64,000 bases of DNA from an uncultured Muribaculaceae bacterium (GTDB lineage: Bacteria > Bacteroidota > Bacteroidia > Bacteroidales > Muribaculaceae). Position 1 is the stretch's first letter. The number at the start of each line of letters is the position of its first letter. Below the pieces are notes generated by a model that saw nothing but the letters and a program-made list of their open reading frames with translations, had not been told where the DNA came from and made no database searches. The stretch is from assembly GCA_905233915.1 (NCBI GenBank), contig CAJOFM010000003.1, positions 124,001 through 188,000 of the forward strand. The letters are read 5' to 3'. Below are positions 8,460 through 17,101 of this stretch, piece after piece. The translations under genes were made by a program, and so were the position numbers.

Positions 8460-8696
8460 CAGATTAAAACGGCGTTTTTTGTGGGGCTCAAAACACCCCA
8501 TTAACAAAGCGCTAACATACATATGCAACAGGTAACTCGCTGATAATGACTACTGTGATAGTGTCACCAGCCTTGCCCGCTCTCCACGTCCACCGCCTCC
8601 CCTCAAGGACCCGGTGACCCTTGTTGTATTATTTTATTCGCCAACCCATGTATTCTCACCTGATTAAGACGTGTAGCCACCTGCTCTCGAAATAAT

Positions 8697-9842
8697 ATGT
8701 CAACAATAACCGACAAAATCCAGAACCATAAATTCATTGTCATAGGTCGTGATGGCATCAATACATTGGGTGTCGTGAGAGCCTTAGGTGAGATTGGCAT
8801 CAGGCCTTATCTTGTTTTATGGACAATACCTGAGCTGTGCAAATATAGCAGATATGTTCAGGAATGTTATCTTTCCCGTACACTTGATAAGGGTTATCAA
8901 TACATACTATCTAAGTTTGGCAACGAGAAGGAGAAGCCATTCATTTTTGCGACCGAAGATGAAACCGTCTCATGTCTAGACCGTCATTTTGATGAGTTGA
9001 AGGATAAATTCTTTTTCTATCATGCAGGTGAGCAGGGACGCATCACTCGGATGATGGAGAAGGGTTATTTGCCCCAACTTGCTGAATCGTGCGGACTGAA
9101 GATTCCAAAAACCGAAGAGGTGAGGAACGGGGAACTGCCCACTACACTATCCTATCCGGTGATTACCAAATCTCCTACTTCGACTTTTTATAACTGGAAA
9201 TCTAACGTACATGTGTGTTATAACGAGGCGGAATTAATGCGGGCCTTCAAGCAGATCAATCAAGAGCGGGTTGTTATCCAAGAATACATTGAAAAGGTTG
9301 ACGAGATTGATTATGAAGGGTTTGTGATAAACGATGGACGGGATTTGTATATGCCGCTAAATAATAGATATTATCGTACAGAGAAGGATAGTTATGGTAA
9401 TTATGCCTATATAGAAAGAAATCCTCGTCCTGAACTAATAGAACCCATCAAGAAGCTGTTCGAAAAGACTGGTTATAACGGCATTTTTGAGATAGAGTTT
9501 TTGGTTGACAAGAACGGACAAACCTATTTTTTAGAAATTAATTTCAGAAGCAGTGCCTGGATGTACGCTTTCCATAAATGTGGCGTTAATCTGCCTTATA
9601 TGTTTGCTCAGTCCTTGTTGCAAGGTCAACTTGATGTCTCGTCAGAGAATATTAGGAAATTACCGTTCTCGTTGATGTTTTCTAGAGCAGACTTCAGAGA
9701 GAGCGTTTTGACAGGTAAAGTGTCTTTTTGGCGGTGGCTGAGGGAATTTTTGAGTACAGATTGCTTATTAGTTTACAACAGGCATGATATGAAGCCGTTA
9801 TGGGGCAAAGTGTACTATTGGCTTCGTCATAGAAGTATGTAA
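8697..9842 (+). CDS. ATP-grasp ligase, carboxylate-amine type
   Basis: Predicted to activate a carboxylate as acyl-phosphate and join it to an amine or similar acceptor. The 381-residue protein has an N-terminal Rossmann-like subdomain (VIGRDGINTLGVVRALG) and a central ATP-grasp region. VVIQEYIEKVDE lies near 200-215, and the metal-binding FEIEFLVD and YFLEINFRSS segments near 260-290. It opens the plus-strand cluster and is 45 bases from a GNAT gene. In glycan clusters such proteins may attach amino acids or other acids to sugars. The substrate cannot be read from sequence. It is distinct from the other two ATP-grasp genes downstream. Confidence 0.85.
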   Translation: MSTITDKIQNHKFIVIGRDGINTLGVVRALGEIGIRPYLVLWTIPELCKYSRYVQECYLSRTLDKGYQYILSKFGNEKEKPFIFATEDETVSCLDRHFDELKDKFFFYHAGEQGRITRMMEKGYLPQLAESCGLKIPKTEEVRNGELPTTLSYPVITKSPTSTFYNWKSNVHVCYNEAELMRAFKQINQERVVIQEYIEKVDEIDYEGFVINDGRDLYMPLNNRYYRTEKDSYGNYAYIERNPRPELIEPIKKLFEKTGYNGIFEIEFLVDKNGQTYFLEINFRSSAWMYAFHKCGVNLPYMFAQSLLQGQLDVSSENIRKLPFSLMFSRADFRESVLTGKVSFWRWLREFLSTDCLLVYNRHDMKPLWGKVYYWLRHRSM

Positions 9843-9887
9843 TTTATGCAGTCTTTTATGTTTTGACACATCAATAAAATAACTAAT

Positions 9888-10649
9888 ATGAACGAAGTAA
9901 TTTACGATTGTAGATGGACAAACGAAGCGGATGATCAATTCGTCAAAGATTGGCAATTTGTTGAAAATCAAGTTTTTGAGAATTTTACTGATGAATTTAT
10001 CAAACGTAAGTATTTTGATAACATCTATGGCCCTTCCATCATGGCTGTTGCATATTTAGATGGTAAGCCTGTAGGTGCAGATGCCTTATGGAGAAACGAT
10101 GTGGATGGTAAATTAGCTTTTTTGTCAGCCGATACATGTGTTTTGCCAGAAGCAAGAGGTCATGGCATTATGAAGGGAATAACTCAGCATGAAATTGCTA
10201 TGGCCCCCCCTGACAGTTACATTTATGGTTGCCCTAATAAGCAATCTTATCATGGGTATAGAAAACTTGGATGGAATGAGGCCAAACTATATGCTGGTTT
10301 TTTTTATTCTCCTAAAAAATATGCCAAAGAGTACCCCGAGAAAATGCCCTATGAATATGCCAAGTGGTGGATAACAGGAACAAATAAATATCATATTAAA
10401 TTTCTGGGTCATTATTATGTAGTCGTGAAATTTGATTCTTTTCCGTTCTGGTACACAGTTTTACTCGCCGAGGTAGATAAAAAAACGGCAGCATTATATC
10501 CTCGATTTAAAGGCTTTTCATTGTTCTTTTACAGGTCACGTAAGCCCATAATCAATTTTGGTGTTTTTAACCAGCCCATCTTTCATATCGCATGGAATGA
10601 TGATCCCCAAAAGTTTCCTTATTGGAAAATTGACGGATTCTGTGAGTGA
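9888..10649 (+). CDS. GNAT-family acyltransferase
   Basis: Acyl-CoA or acyl-ACP dependent N-acyltransferase by fold. The pantetheine-binding loop is LPEARGHGIMKG (86-97), preceded by the beta-strand region AFLSADTCV and followed by a typical C-terminal segment (NKQSYHGYRKLGWNE). The C-terminal 100 residues are aromatic-rich and not typical of small GNATs. Codon use is AT-rich compared with the later cluster genes. It sits between two ATP-grasp/propeller genes at the head of the cluster, so transfer to a sugar amine or ligated amino acid is plausible. Acceptor unknown. Confidence 0.75.
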   Translation: MNEVIYDCRWTNEADDQFVKDWQFVENQVFENFTDEFIKRKYFDNIYGPSIMAVAYLDGKPVGADALWRNDVDGKLAFLSADTCVLPEARGHGIMKGITQHEIAMAPPDSYIYGCPNKQSYHGYRKLGWNEAKLYAGFFYSPKKYAKEYPEKMPYEYAKWWITGTNKYHIKFLGHYYVVVKFDSFPFWYTVLLAEVDKKTAALYPRFKGFSLFFYRSRKPIINFGVFNQPIFHIAWNDDPQKFPYWKIDGFCE

Positions 10650-10776
10650 GAAAGAACATTTGAAATTCTTATGGTTTTTGATAATTGACTCGCACGTTCG
10701 TTATTATTGTTAATGGCATGTAATCAAGCAGTTTGGAGCCAAAGTGAGTTTTTTCCGTCGCAGAATTATATAGATT

Positions 10777-11676
10777 ATGTTGTTCAACGAGTGTTTTGAC
10801 ATATTGGTGTTGGTTTGTGAGGAACCCTTTGAATTGAGGAACAGCAAGATAGTCAAGCGTATCAACAGCAGCCGAAATCCTCTGTCTCTCTCGCCAGTAG
10901 CGATTGATGCTGATCCTTTTTTGGTAGTTAAAGATGACACGTTGTACCTCTTCTATGAGGAGTATCGTTATCGGGACAAAGGTATCATCATGATGACATC
11001 GACCGATGACCTTTTTACATGGTCTGAGCCGAAAGTTGTGCTTGCCGAAGATTTTCACCTGTCTTACCCCTGGGTTTTCCAGCATGATGGGCAATGGTAC
11101 ATGATGCCCGAGACATCAGCAGTTCACGAGATTCGTTTGTATAAAGCAGCCAATAATGAATTTGAACACTTTGATTTTTATAAGGCGATATTGCAACATA
11201 GTGCGGAAGAAATAATGCCGACAGTAGATTTTTGCGATTCGTCGATAGTAAACCGAGATAATAGCTATTATCTTTTTACGACGGTTTATCATGGAGATGA
11301 TAAAGAACAACTCCTTTATTGCTCTGGTAGTTTTGATAGTGATTATGAGATTCATCCTCAGTCCCCTCTGGCTGTAGGGGACAAGTATGGCCGTAACGGA
11401 GGCTCATTGATTGAGCATGAGGGTGTCTTGTATCGTTTTGCTCAGGATTGTGAAGGTGAGTACGGGAAGGATATCCATGTGTTCAGTGTCAAGGAACTGT
11501 CTAGGACCCGTTATCAAGAGTCGCTTATAAGGAACAATCTCCTAACAAGCTGTGGCTTTTCTGCCGGCCATCAATTTAATTTTGTATATTTTAAGGGGAA
11601 TTATATTGTCGCCATAGACCAAAAGCGCAGGTTCCCTCTCCTTGCCTGTAAGGTGAAACGTTTTTTCAAGAAGTGA
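10777..11676 (+). CDS. GINT1 N-terminal-like / GH43-like beta-propeller protein
   Basis: The 299 residues show repeated propeller blades: ADPFLVVKDDTLYLFYEEY, WSEPKVVL, SYPWVFQHDGQWYMMPE and further copies ending FRF/KIH-type strands. This pattern matches the domain at the N-terminus of glucosamine inositolphosphorylceramide transferase 1, a five-bladed GH43-like fold common in bacterial glycan clusters. Whether it hydrolyses, transfers or binds sugar is not established. An in-frame TAG at 10771 fixes the upstream limit. The first 30 residues fit the family poorly, so the start could lie further in or the N-terminus may be degraded. A 127-base gap precedes it. Confidence 0.72.
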   Translation: MLFNECFDILVLVCEEPFELRNSKIVKRINSSRNPLSLSPVAIDADPFLVVKDDTLYLFYEEYRYRDKGIIMMTSTDDLFTWSEPKVVLAEDFHLSYPWVFQHDGQWYMMPETSAVHEIRLYKAANNEFEHFDFYKAILQHSAEEIMPTVDFCDSSIVNRDNSYYLFTTVYHGDDKEQLLYCSGSFDSDYEIHPQSPLAVGDKYGRNGGSLIEHEGVLYRFAQDCEGEYGKDIHVFSVKELSRTRYQESLIRNNLLTSCGFSAGHQFNFVYFKGNYIVAIDQKRRFPLLACKVKRFFKK

Positions 11677-11801
11677 ATGAAATGAGGAATCCTTGAGGTT
11701 TCTTCATGTTACACTATACATGACTAAGGTTTTCTTTCATGTTCAATAACTATTAATGCTTTTTCTCTTACAAATCACCGATTTGTAAAACCAATAAGAA
11801 T

Positions 11802-12980
11802 ATGCAACCTATAGATTTTATTGATTCTTGGTATTATGGTACTGCTTACTATTTCTTCTTCTTGTTTATAAGTTGGGGAACGGTAATTTATTATATAGGC
11901 TCGGGTGGGCAAAAATTGTTGCGCAACAATGGGTCCGCTATGCAAGGGGTTGCACTATTATTGACGATTGCCCTGATCCTTTATTTGGGATTGAGACCCT
12001 ATGGCTCTATTTTTGTGGATTCGAATCAATACCGATGGGCATATCATAATCTTTTTGAAGAATATGTTCCTGTCAACTATAAAACTGAATGGTTTTGGCA
12101 TAACTTCAATTTTTTCTTGAAGCAAATGGGTTTGAATGGTTACGAATTTACTCTTGTAGTTGAGTTCGTCTATTTAGGAGGAATGTTCGTGACCAGTTTG
12201 CTGTTGATGCGCAAGAACTTATGGATGGCGATGTTGTTCTTTTTCACAGCGTTTAGTACTTATTCTTATGGCATTAACGGTATTCGTAATGGGTTTGCTT
12301 GTAGCATAGATCTTGTAGCTATAGCTTTGATAGCAACAGATAGGAAATTCTGGCCAGCAACGTTGTTCTTAATGTTCATGGCACTTGGCGTCCATCGCTC
12401 TACAATGTTGCCGAGTGCTGCGGCTATGGTCTCAGTTTTTGTTATCAAAAGCCCCAAGGTGGCAATCCGATTCTGGTTGCTTTCAATTGCAGTTTCACTG
12501 ATTGGAGGACAATATGTCGAGCAGTTTTTCTCCTCTTTGGGATTTGATGATCGCATGAGTAAATATTCCGAGGGCGCTCAAGATGTAGAGACGATGTCTG
12601 AATTCTCTAAAACTGGTTTCCGATGGGACTTTCTGTTCTATAGCATTTGGCCTGTAATCATGGCATGGTATCTAACCATGTACCGAAAGTTTAATGATAG
12701 AACGTTTAATGTGTTAGCCAATACCTACATCCTCTGTAATGCGTTCTGGATTATGGTAATCCGCGCTTCTTTCTCCAACCGCTTTGCTTATCTGTCATGG
12801 TTCCTTTTCCCCTTGGTTATTGCCTATCCTTTATTCCGCATGAATCTGTGGAAAGACCAGGACCGTAAAACGGCAATTATTTTTTTCCTGTATTCTGGTT
12901 TTGTTTTCTTTATGTTCTTTATCTTCTACTTTGGCACCATGTCTGGTTTCCGTGGCTTTAATTTGTATTGGTGGAGATAA
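11802..12980 (+). CDS. EpsG-family polysaccharide polymerase (Wzy-type)
   Basis: A 392-residue polytopic inner-membrane protein with about ten hydrophobic segments. It has the EpsG-family pattern of an early periplasmic loop (GLRPYGSIFVDSNQYRWAY), a GINGIRNGFA motif and later VHRSTMLPS. Predicted to polymerise lipid-linked repeat units on the periplasmic side. No Wzx flippase is adjacent, although polymerase and flippase normally work together; it may be encoded outside the window. Gaps of 125 and 57 bases flank it. Confidence 0.85.
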   Translation: MQPIDFIDSWYYGTAYYFFFLFISWGTVIYYIGSGGQKLLRNNGSAMQGVALLLTIALILYLGLRPYGSIFVDSNQYRWAYHNLFEEYVPVNYKTEWFWHNFNFFLKQMGLNGYEFTLVVEFVYLGGMFVTSLLLMRKNLWMAMLFFFTAFSTYSYGINGIRNGFACSIDLVAIALIATDRKFWPATLFLMFMALGVHRSTMLPSAAAMVSVFVIKSPKVAIRFWLLSIAVSLIGGQYVEQFFSSLGFDDRMSKYSEGAQDVETMSEFSKTGFRWDFLFYSIWPVIMAWYLTMYRKFNDRTFNVLANTYILCNAFWIMVIRASFSNRFAYLSWFLFPLVIAYPLFRMNLWKDQDRKTAIIFFLYSGFVFFMFFIFYFGTMSGFRGFNLYWWR

Positions 12981-13037
12981 TTAGCGTGAATAACCAGTAG
13001 AATCATATCAAAGAGAATTTGCATTTATACATAAGTT

Positions 13038-13847
13038 ATGGAAAAGATACGGATTAGTGTGATCATGGGAATCTACAATTGTGCTCCGACTTTGGTTGAA
13101 GCTCTTGATTCACTGATGGCTCAGACCTATCAGGGGTTTAAGGTTATCATGTGTGATGACGGTTCCAGTGATGATACTTATCAGGTAGCGCAACAATATG
13201 CTGTAAAGAATCCTGAGCGTTTTGTCCTCGTTAAGAACGAGCACAATATGGGGCTGAATTATACCCTCAACCATTGCCTGGAACATGCTGATACACAGTA
13301 TGTAGCTCGCATGGATGGCGATGACATCTCGATGCCAACCCGTTTTGAGAAAGAAATTAATTTTCTGGATGAACATCCAGAGTATGCGATAGTTTCCACA
13401 CCGATGGTTTATTTTGATGAGCAAGGTGAGTTTGGTCGTGGAAAAGGAGGGTATGAGTCAACAAAGAATAGTTTGATTTATGGCACAGCATTTTGCCATG
13501 CTCCATGCATGGTGCGTGCTGAGGCTTATCAAGCTGTAGGAGGATATACTGTTAATCCTAAGTTGCTGCGATATGAGGATTACAACTTGTGGATGAAGAT
13601 GTTTGCTCTTGGTTATCGTGGCTATATGCTTGACGAGTGTCTTTATGCTATGCGCGATGACCGCACGGCAACCCATCGTCGCACTTTGCAGAGCCGCTTC
13701 AATGGCATTTATGCCCACTATCTGGCCCACAAGACCCTGAGCTTACCCTGGCACAAGTTTGCCATCTTCTCGGTCAACAATATTGCTAAAGGTTTAATGC
13801 CGAATGCGATTTATGAGTTTTTCCACAAACGCAAGTTAAAAAGATGA
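13038..13847 (+). CDS. Glycosyltransferase family 2
   Basis: Inverting GT-A glycosyltransferase of 269 residues. The N-terminal RISVIMGIYNCAPTL and DDGSSDD (40-46) segments bind the nucleotide, and MDGDD (92-96) is the DxD-type metal site. The C-terminus is basic and helical, suggesting association with the inner membrane. It overlaps the next gene by four bases (ATGA), so translation is probably coupled. Donor and acceptor cannot be deduced. Confidence 0.92.
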   Translation: MEKIRISVIMGIYNCAPTLVEALDSLMAQTYQGFKVIMCDDGSSDDTYQVAQQYAVKNPERFVLVKNEHNMGLNYTLNHCLEHADTQYVARMDGDDISMPTRFEKEINFLDEHPEYAIVSTPMVYFDEQGEFGRGKGGYESTKNSLIYGTAFCHAPCMVRAEAYQAVGGYTVNPKLLRYEDYNLWMKMFALGYRGYMLDECLYAMRDDRTATHRRTLQSRFNGIYAHYLAHKTLSLPWHKFAIFSVNNIAKGLMPNAIYEFFHKRKLKR

Positions 13848-14422
13848 AAACCCCATCCTATCGGTACGACTTCTATAGATACGAGGGCCCGCGTATCTGT
13901 CATTGGCACGTTCGGATAGGCAAAATAATCACCTCTCCTGGGTGCGCGTTTATATATATATATCGACATGCCCAAGAAGCAAAAAACGCCTTATCACGTA
14001 TCTTCTGGTATGCTTTGTTGCATGTGACAAAGATAATTACAGGCATCCAGTTTATTCCATATCTGCGTGTCGGAAGAGGGTTGCGCATTTTGCATTTTGG
14101 CGGGATTGTGATAAATACTGATGCTATAATTGGAAAGAACTTTAATATTGCACAGGGTGTACTCATTGGCTTAAATGATGGGGGAAAGAAACCAGGCGCC
14201 CCGATTATTGGCGACAATGTGTATTGTGGTGCTAACTCCATTGTTATAGGCGGAATTAAAATTGGTAACGATGTGTTGATTGCACCCGGCGCCTTCGTTA
14301 ATTTTGATGTGCCAGACAATAGTATTGTACTTGGCAATCCTGGGAAAATTATCCCGCAAGAATCATCACCCACTAGAAAATACATCGTATATCCAGTCGA
14401 GGACTATGAAAAGAATTCTTGA
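13844..14422 (+). CDS. Serine acetyltransferase-like hexapeptide O-acetyltransferase
   Basis: Left-handed beta-helix acyltransferase of 192 residues. Hexapeptide repeats run from about 85 to 175 (GIVINTDAIIGKNFNIAQGV, IIGDNVYCGANSIVIGGIKI), after an alpha-helical N-terminal part resembling serine O-acetyltransferases of capsule loci. Predicted to acetylate a sugar hydroxyl using acetyl-CoA, rather than serine, given its place between two glycosyltransferases. It overlaps the preceding GT2 by 4 bases and the following GT4 by 17 bases. Confidence 0.85.
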   Translation: MKTPSYRYDFYRYEGPRICHWHVRIGKIITSPGCAFIYIYRHAQEAKNALSRIFWYALLHVTKIITGIQFIPYLRVGRGLRILHFGGIVINTDAIIGKNFNIAQGVLIGLNDGGKKPGAPIIGDNVYCGANSIVIGGIKIGNDVLIAPGAFVNFDVPDNSIVLGNPGKIIPQESSPTRKYIVYPVEDYEKNS

Positions 14423-15572
14423 GATAATCAATCTTCCTAATTCTGCTGTGGGTTTCATTGGAGACCAGTTTTCTTATTTCCGTGAGAATGGGGGATATGA
14501 GATGCACCTCATTTGTTCTCCAGGAGCTGGTATTGATCAGTTCTGTAGTGAGCGGCAAGTCAAATACTACCCTGTTAAGATTGAGCGGTCGCCAAGTCCT
14601 TGGCGCGACTTGAAGGCTTTATTCAAGATTTTCAACTACATCCGTCGTAATAAGATTGATGTGGTCATCAGTCATCAAGAGAAATCACGGTTGCTTGGAA
14701 CACTGGCGGCTTGGTTGTTGCGCGTTCCCATGCGAGTGATATATGCCCATGGAGTACTTCTTGACACCATGCGCGGTGCCAAGCGTGCATTCTTCCTTGT
14801 CGAAGGAAAGATGGTCTCACTCATGGCTCATCGGATTGTGTGCGTTAGCCCATCGGTAGCTAAACGCCGCACTGAAATCGGCATGGATAATCCGAGGAAG
14901 CAAGTAGTAATTGGCCATGGTACATGCAACGGCATCGATGTTAAAACCAAGTTTAATCCAGCACTGATGGATGCCGAGGAGCGCAGCCAAATCCGGCAAC
15001 AGTTAGGACTTACCGATGACGTTTTTGTTGTAGGCTTTTGTGGCCGCTTGGTGCGTGACAAGGGCATATCAGAGTTAGCACAAGCAGTTAAGCTGCTGTC
15101 AGAACGTCATCCAGAACGCTCCATAAAACTACTTGTTATAGGAGGTTTTGAAAAACGTGATGCCGTGAACAAAGAAACGGTTGATTTCCTGCAAAACTCT
15201 CCGTTGGTAAAATTCACTGGCCGAGTGCCTTTCAATGATGTTCAGAAGTACTACACTCCCATGAATGTATTTGTATTGCCTAGTTATCGTGAGGGCTTCG
15301 GATTGGCAACGGCCGAGGCCGCTGCAATGCTAGTGCCGGCAGTGGTCTCACGTTCAACAGGTTGCATCGATTCAATTGTGGAAAACGAGACTGGAGTGTA
15401 TGCAGATATTGACCCCAATGATATTGCCGATAAAATTGAACTATTCTTTGACCAAGAGTTTGCGCAGCGATTGGGGCATCAAGCACGTGAACACATTGTG
15501 CAATGCTATGACCACGATGATGTGATGAAAAATACTCTTGACTTTATTAATTTGATATCAAAAAAAGAATAA
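14406..15572 (+). CDS. Glycosyltransferase family 4
   Basis: Retaining GT-B glycosyltransferase of 388 residues. The C-terminal nucleotide-sugar domain has FCGRLVRDKG (211-220), TGRVPFNDV and the EGFGLATAE pattern (296-304) that marks GT4 enzymes. I start it at ATG 14406, where MKRILEII begins the Rossmann fold. The longer frame from 14280 lies wholly inside the preceding acetyltransferase and adds unrelated residues. It ends in a TAATG junction with the next gene, so the stop and start share one base. Confidence 0.93.
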   Translation: MKRILEIINLPNSAVGFIGDQFSYFRENGGYEMHLICSPGAGIDQFCSERQVKYYPVKIERSPSPWRDLKALFKIFNYIRRNKIDVVISHQEKSRLLGTLAAWLLRVPMRVIYAHGVLLDTMRGAKRAFFLVEGKMVSLMAHRIVCVSPSVAKRRTEIGMDNPRKQVVIGHGTCNGIDVKTKFNPALMDAEERSQIRQQLGLTDDVFVVGFCGRLVRDKGISELAQAVKLLSERHPERSIKLLVIGGFEKRDAVNKETVDFLQNSPLVKFTGRVPFNDVQKYYTPMNVFVLPSYREGFGLATAEAAAMLVPAVVSRSTGCIDSIVENETGVYADIDPNDIADKIELFFDQEFAQRLGHQAREHIVQCYDHDDVMKNTLDFINLISKKE

Positions 15573-16171
15573 TGGAAAAGAAGAAACTGAGTTTAACTTA
15601 TCGTTGTTTAAGAGCCATTGGCTTGAATTATTCCGAGGAGGAGTATGGCCAGGTTTCTATTTGGCAAGTGATCAAGCGCGTTTACAAGACTTATCGTGAT
15701 GGCTTCCTGCTCAAGTATGTCATGCATTCTTGGCTGTTATCTCCTATCTTGCCGCGCAAGGTGCGTCCCTGGGTGGCCAAGAAAATTGGTTGTCATGTGG
15801 GCAAAGACATCTTCATCGGAGATTCAGTGAAAATTGATGCCGGACATGCCGATATGATCTATATTGAAGATCATGCTCATATAGCTGGTGGTACCCGTTT
15901 GTTGTGCCATCAACGTGACTTAAGGGATTACAAAGTTGGTGACGATTACGCCAAATTGCCTTATAGGCTTGGAGAAATACACCTCGAAAAAGGTTCACTT
16001 GTAGGCATGGAATCGTTTGTCATGCCTGGTGTGACCATAGGTGAAGGTGCGATAGTAGGAGCCTTCTCTCTTGTGACTCATGATATTCCCGCATGGACCA
16101 TCGCCGTGGGACGGCCGGCTAAAGTCGTGAAACAGATTCCCAGACGAGATATTGAGGAAACACAGGAATGA
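15572..16171 (+). CDS. Hexapeptide-repeat sugar acyltransferase (maltose acetyltransferase-like)
   Basis: A 199-residue left-handed beta-helix protein. After a helical N-terminus, hexapeptide turns begin at KKIGCHVGKDIFIGDSV. An extended loop rich in His and Asp (LLCHQRDLRDYK) holds a likely catalytic histidine, and the final turns are FVMPGVTIGEGAIVGAFSLV with the family ending GRPAKVVKQIP. Predicted O-acetylation of a sugar in the repeat unit. It is the second such enzyme in a row, which points to more than one acetylated position. Translational coupling on both sides (1-base and 4-base overlaps). Confidence 0.87.
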   Translation: MEKKKLSLTYRCLRAIGLNYSEEEYGQVSIWQVIKRVYKTYRDGFLLKYVMHSWLLSPILPRKVRPWVAKKIGCHVGKDIFIGDSVKIDAGHADMIYIEDHAHIAGGTRLLCHQRDLRDYKVGDDYAKLPYRLGEIHLEKGSLVGMESFVMPGVTIGEGAIVGAFSLVTHDIPAWTIAVGRPAKVVKQIPRRDIEETQE

Positions 16172-17043
16172 ATATCTTGACCTTTGACATAGAGGAGTGG
16201 TTCCTAGAGAAACACAATCATGACAATCGGCCGGAGAGGATAAAACTCTTTGACCAGTTTCTTAATCAAATCTTAGATTTGTTAGATGAACGCCAGCTTA
16301 AGGCCACTTTCTTCTGTGTGGGGGGGATGGGAATAGAATTCCCTCATGTAATAAAGCTTATTGAATCGCGCGGACATGAGATAGGCTGCCATAGTTATCG
16401 GCATACCTGGCTCAACAAGATGTCTAGGGCCGAAGTGCTCCAAGACACACGAGAAGCAGTCGATGCATTGGAGCAATGCATCGGTAAAAAGATTCTGAGC
16501 TATCGAGCCCCTGCTTTCTCGATTGGAGAAAGTAACGTATGGGCGTTTGACGTGCTGGCAGAATGTGGTATCGAGCGTGACGCTTCGGTCTTTCCTGCTG
16601 CCCGTGATTTTGGTGGATTTCCTAATTTTGGACACAAATCTCCTGTAATCATTGAGCGGGAAGGAATCCGTATCAAGGAATTCCCAATTTGTACAGCTCG
16701 AATAATGGGAAAAGAATTGGCATATAGCGGCGGGGGGTATTTCCGATTTTTCCCACTGTGGTTTGTAAAGCGTGAATTATCTCTCAGCGACTATGCCATG
16801 TGTTATTTCCATATCGGAGACCTGTTGCCTGGCACAAGCAAAGTGATGTCACGTGTCGATTATGAAGATTATTTCAAGGAGCCAGGAACATTGCTCAATC
16901 GATATAAACGCCACTTGAAATCCAATATTGGGAAAAAATATGCTTTTTTGAAATTAGAGAAGCTAGTACGTTCTTTTGTTTTTAAATCTATTGATCAGGC
17001 TGATAACTTAATTGATTGGCAAAAGCAAAAGGTAGTTATGTGA
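16168..17043 (+). CDS. NodB-type polysaccharide deacetylase
   Basis: Carbohydrate esterase family 4 fold, 291 residues. The metal and base residues are visible: Asp7 in TFDIEEW and His75/His79 in HSYRH, with the RAPAFS motif near 114-119. There is no signal peptide, so it would act in the cytoplasm, probably on a lipid-linked or nucleotide-linked N-acetyl sugar. Removing acetate would expose an amine that the cluster's acyltransferases could re-acylate. It overlaps the upstream acyltransferase by four bases. Confidence 0.88.
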   Translation: MNILTFDIEEWFLEKHNHDNRPERIKLFDQFLNQILDLLDERQLKATFFCVGGMGIEFPHVIKLIESRGHEIGCHSYRHTWLNKMSRAEVLQDTREAVDALEQCIGKKILSYRAPAFSIGESNVWAFDVLAECGIERDASVFPAARDFGGFPNFGHKSPVIIEREGIRIKEFPICTARIMGKELAYSGGGYFRFFPLWFVKRELSLSDYAMCYFHIGDLLPGTSKVMSRVDYEDYFKEPGTLLNRYKRHLKSNIGKKYAFLKLEKLVRSFVFKSIDQADNLIDWQKQKVVM

Positions 17044-17101
17044 ATGGATTATAATTGGTGTTTCTGTATATCTGATTGTAAATAACGTTTTATTTAGATT
17101 T

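Larger units (their letters stand above)
8292..8696. other. Divergent control region between pdxA and the glycan cluster
   Basis: No credible gene lies in these 405 bases. The left third carries a minus-strand promoter for pdxA and the middle a plus-strand promoter for the large cluster. The remaining 230 bases form a long untranslated leader before the first ATP-grasp gene. I see no UpxY-like antiterminator gene and no clear invertible-promoter repeats flanking the promoter. Confidence 0.6.

Noticed and set aside
8603-8800. 65-residue minus-strand frame in the leader region
   Set aside because: Overlaps the start of the ATP-grasp gene, shows no conserved features and has no promoter.
10713-10802. 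Short plus-strand frame just upstream of the GINT1-like gene
   Set aside because: Considered as a frameshifted N-terminus, but the residues do not clearly fit the first blade, so I left the gene start at 10777 and noted the doubt.
10669-11094. 141-residue minus-strand open frame over the propeller gene start
   Set aside because: Opposes a continuous plus-strand operon and covers conserved propeller blades; no family features.
14280-14405. Longer N-terminus for the GT4 enzyme
   Set aside because: These codons lie wholly within the acetyltransferase gene in another frame; the Rossmann fold starts at ATG 14406.
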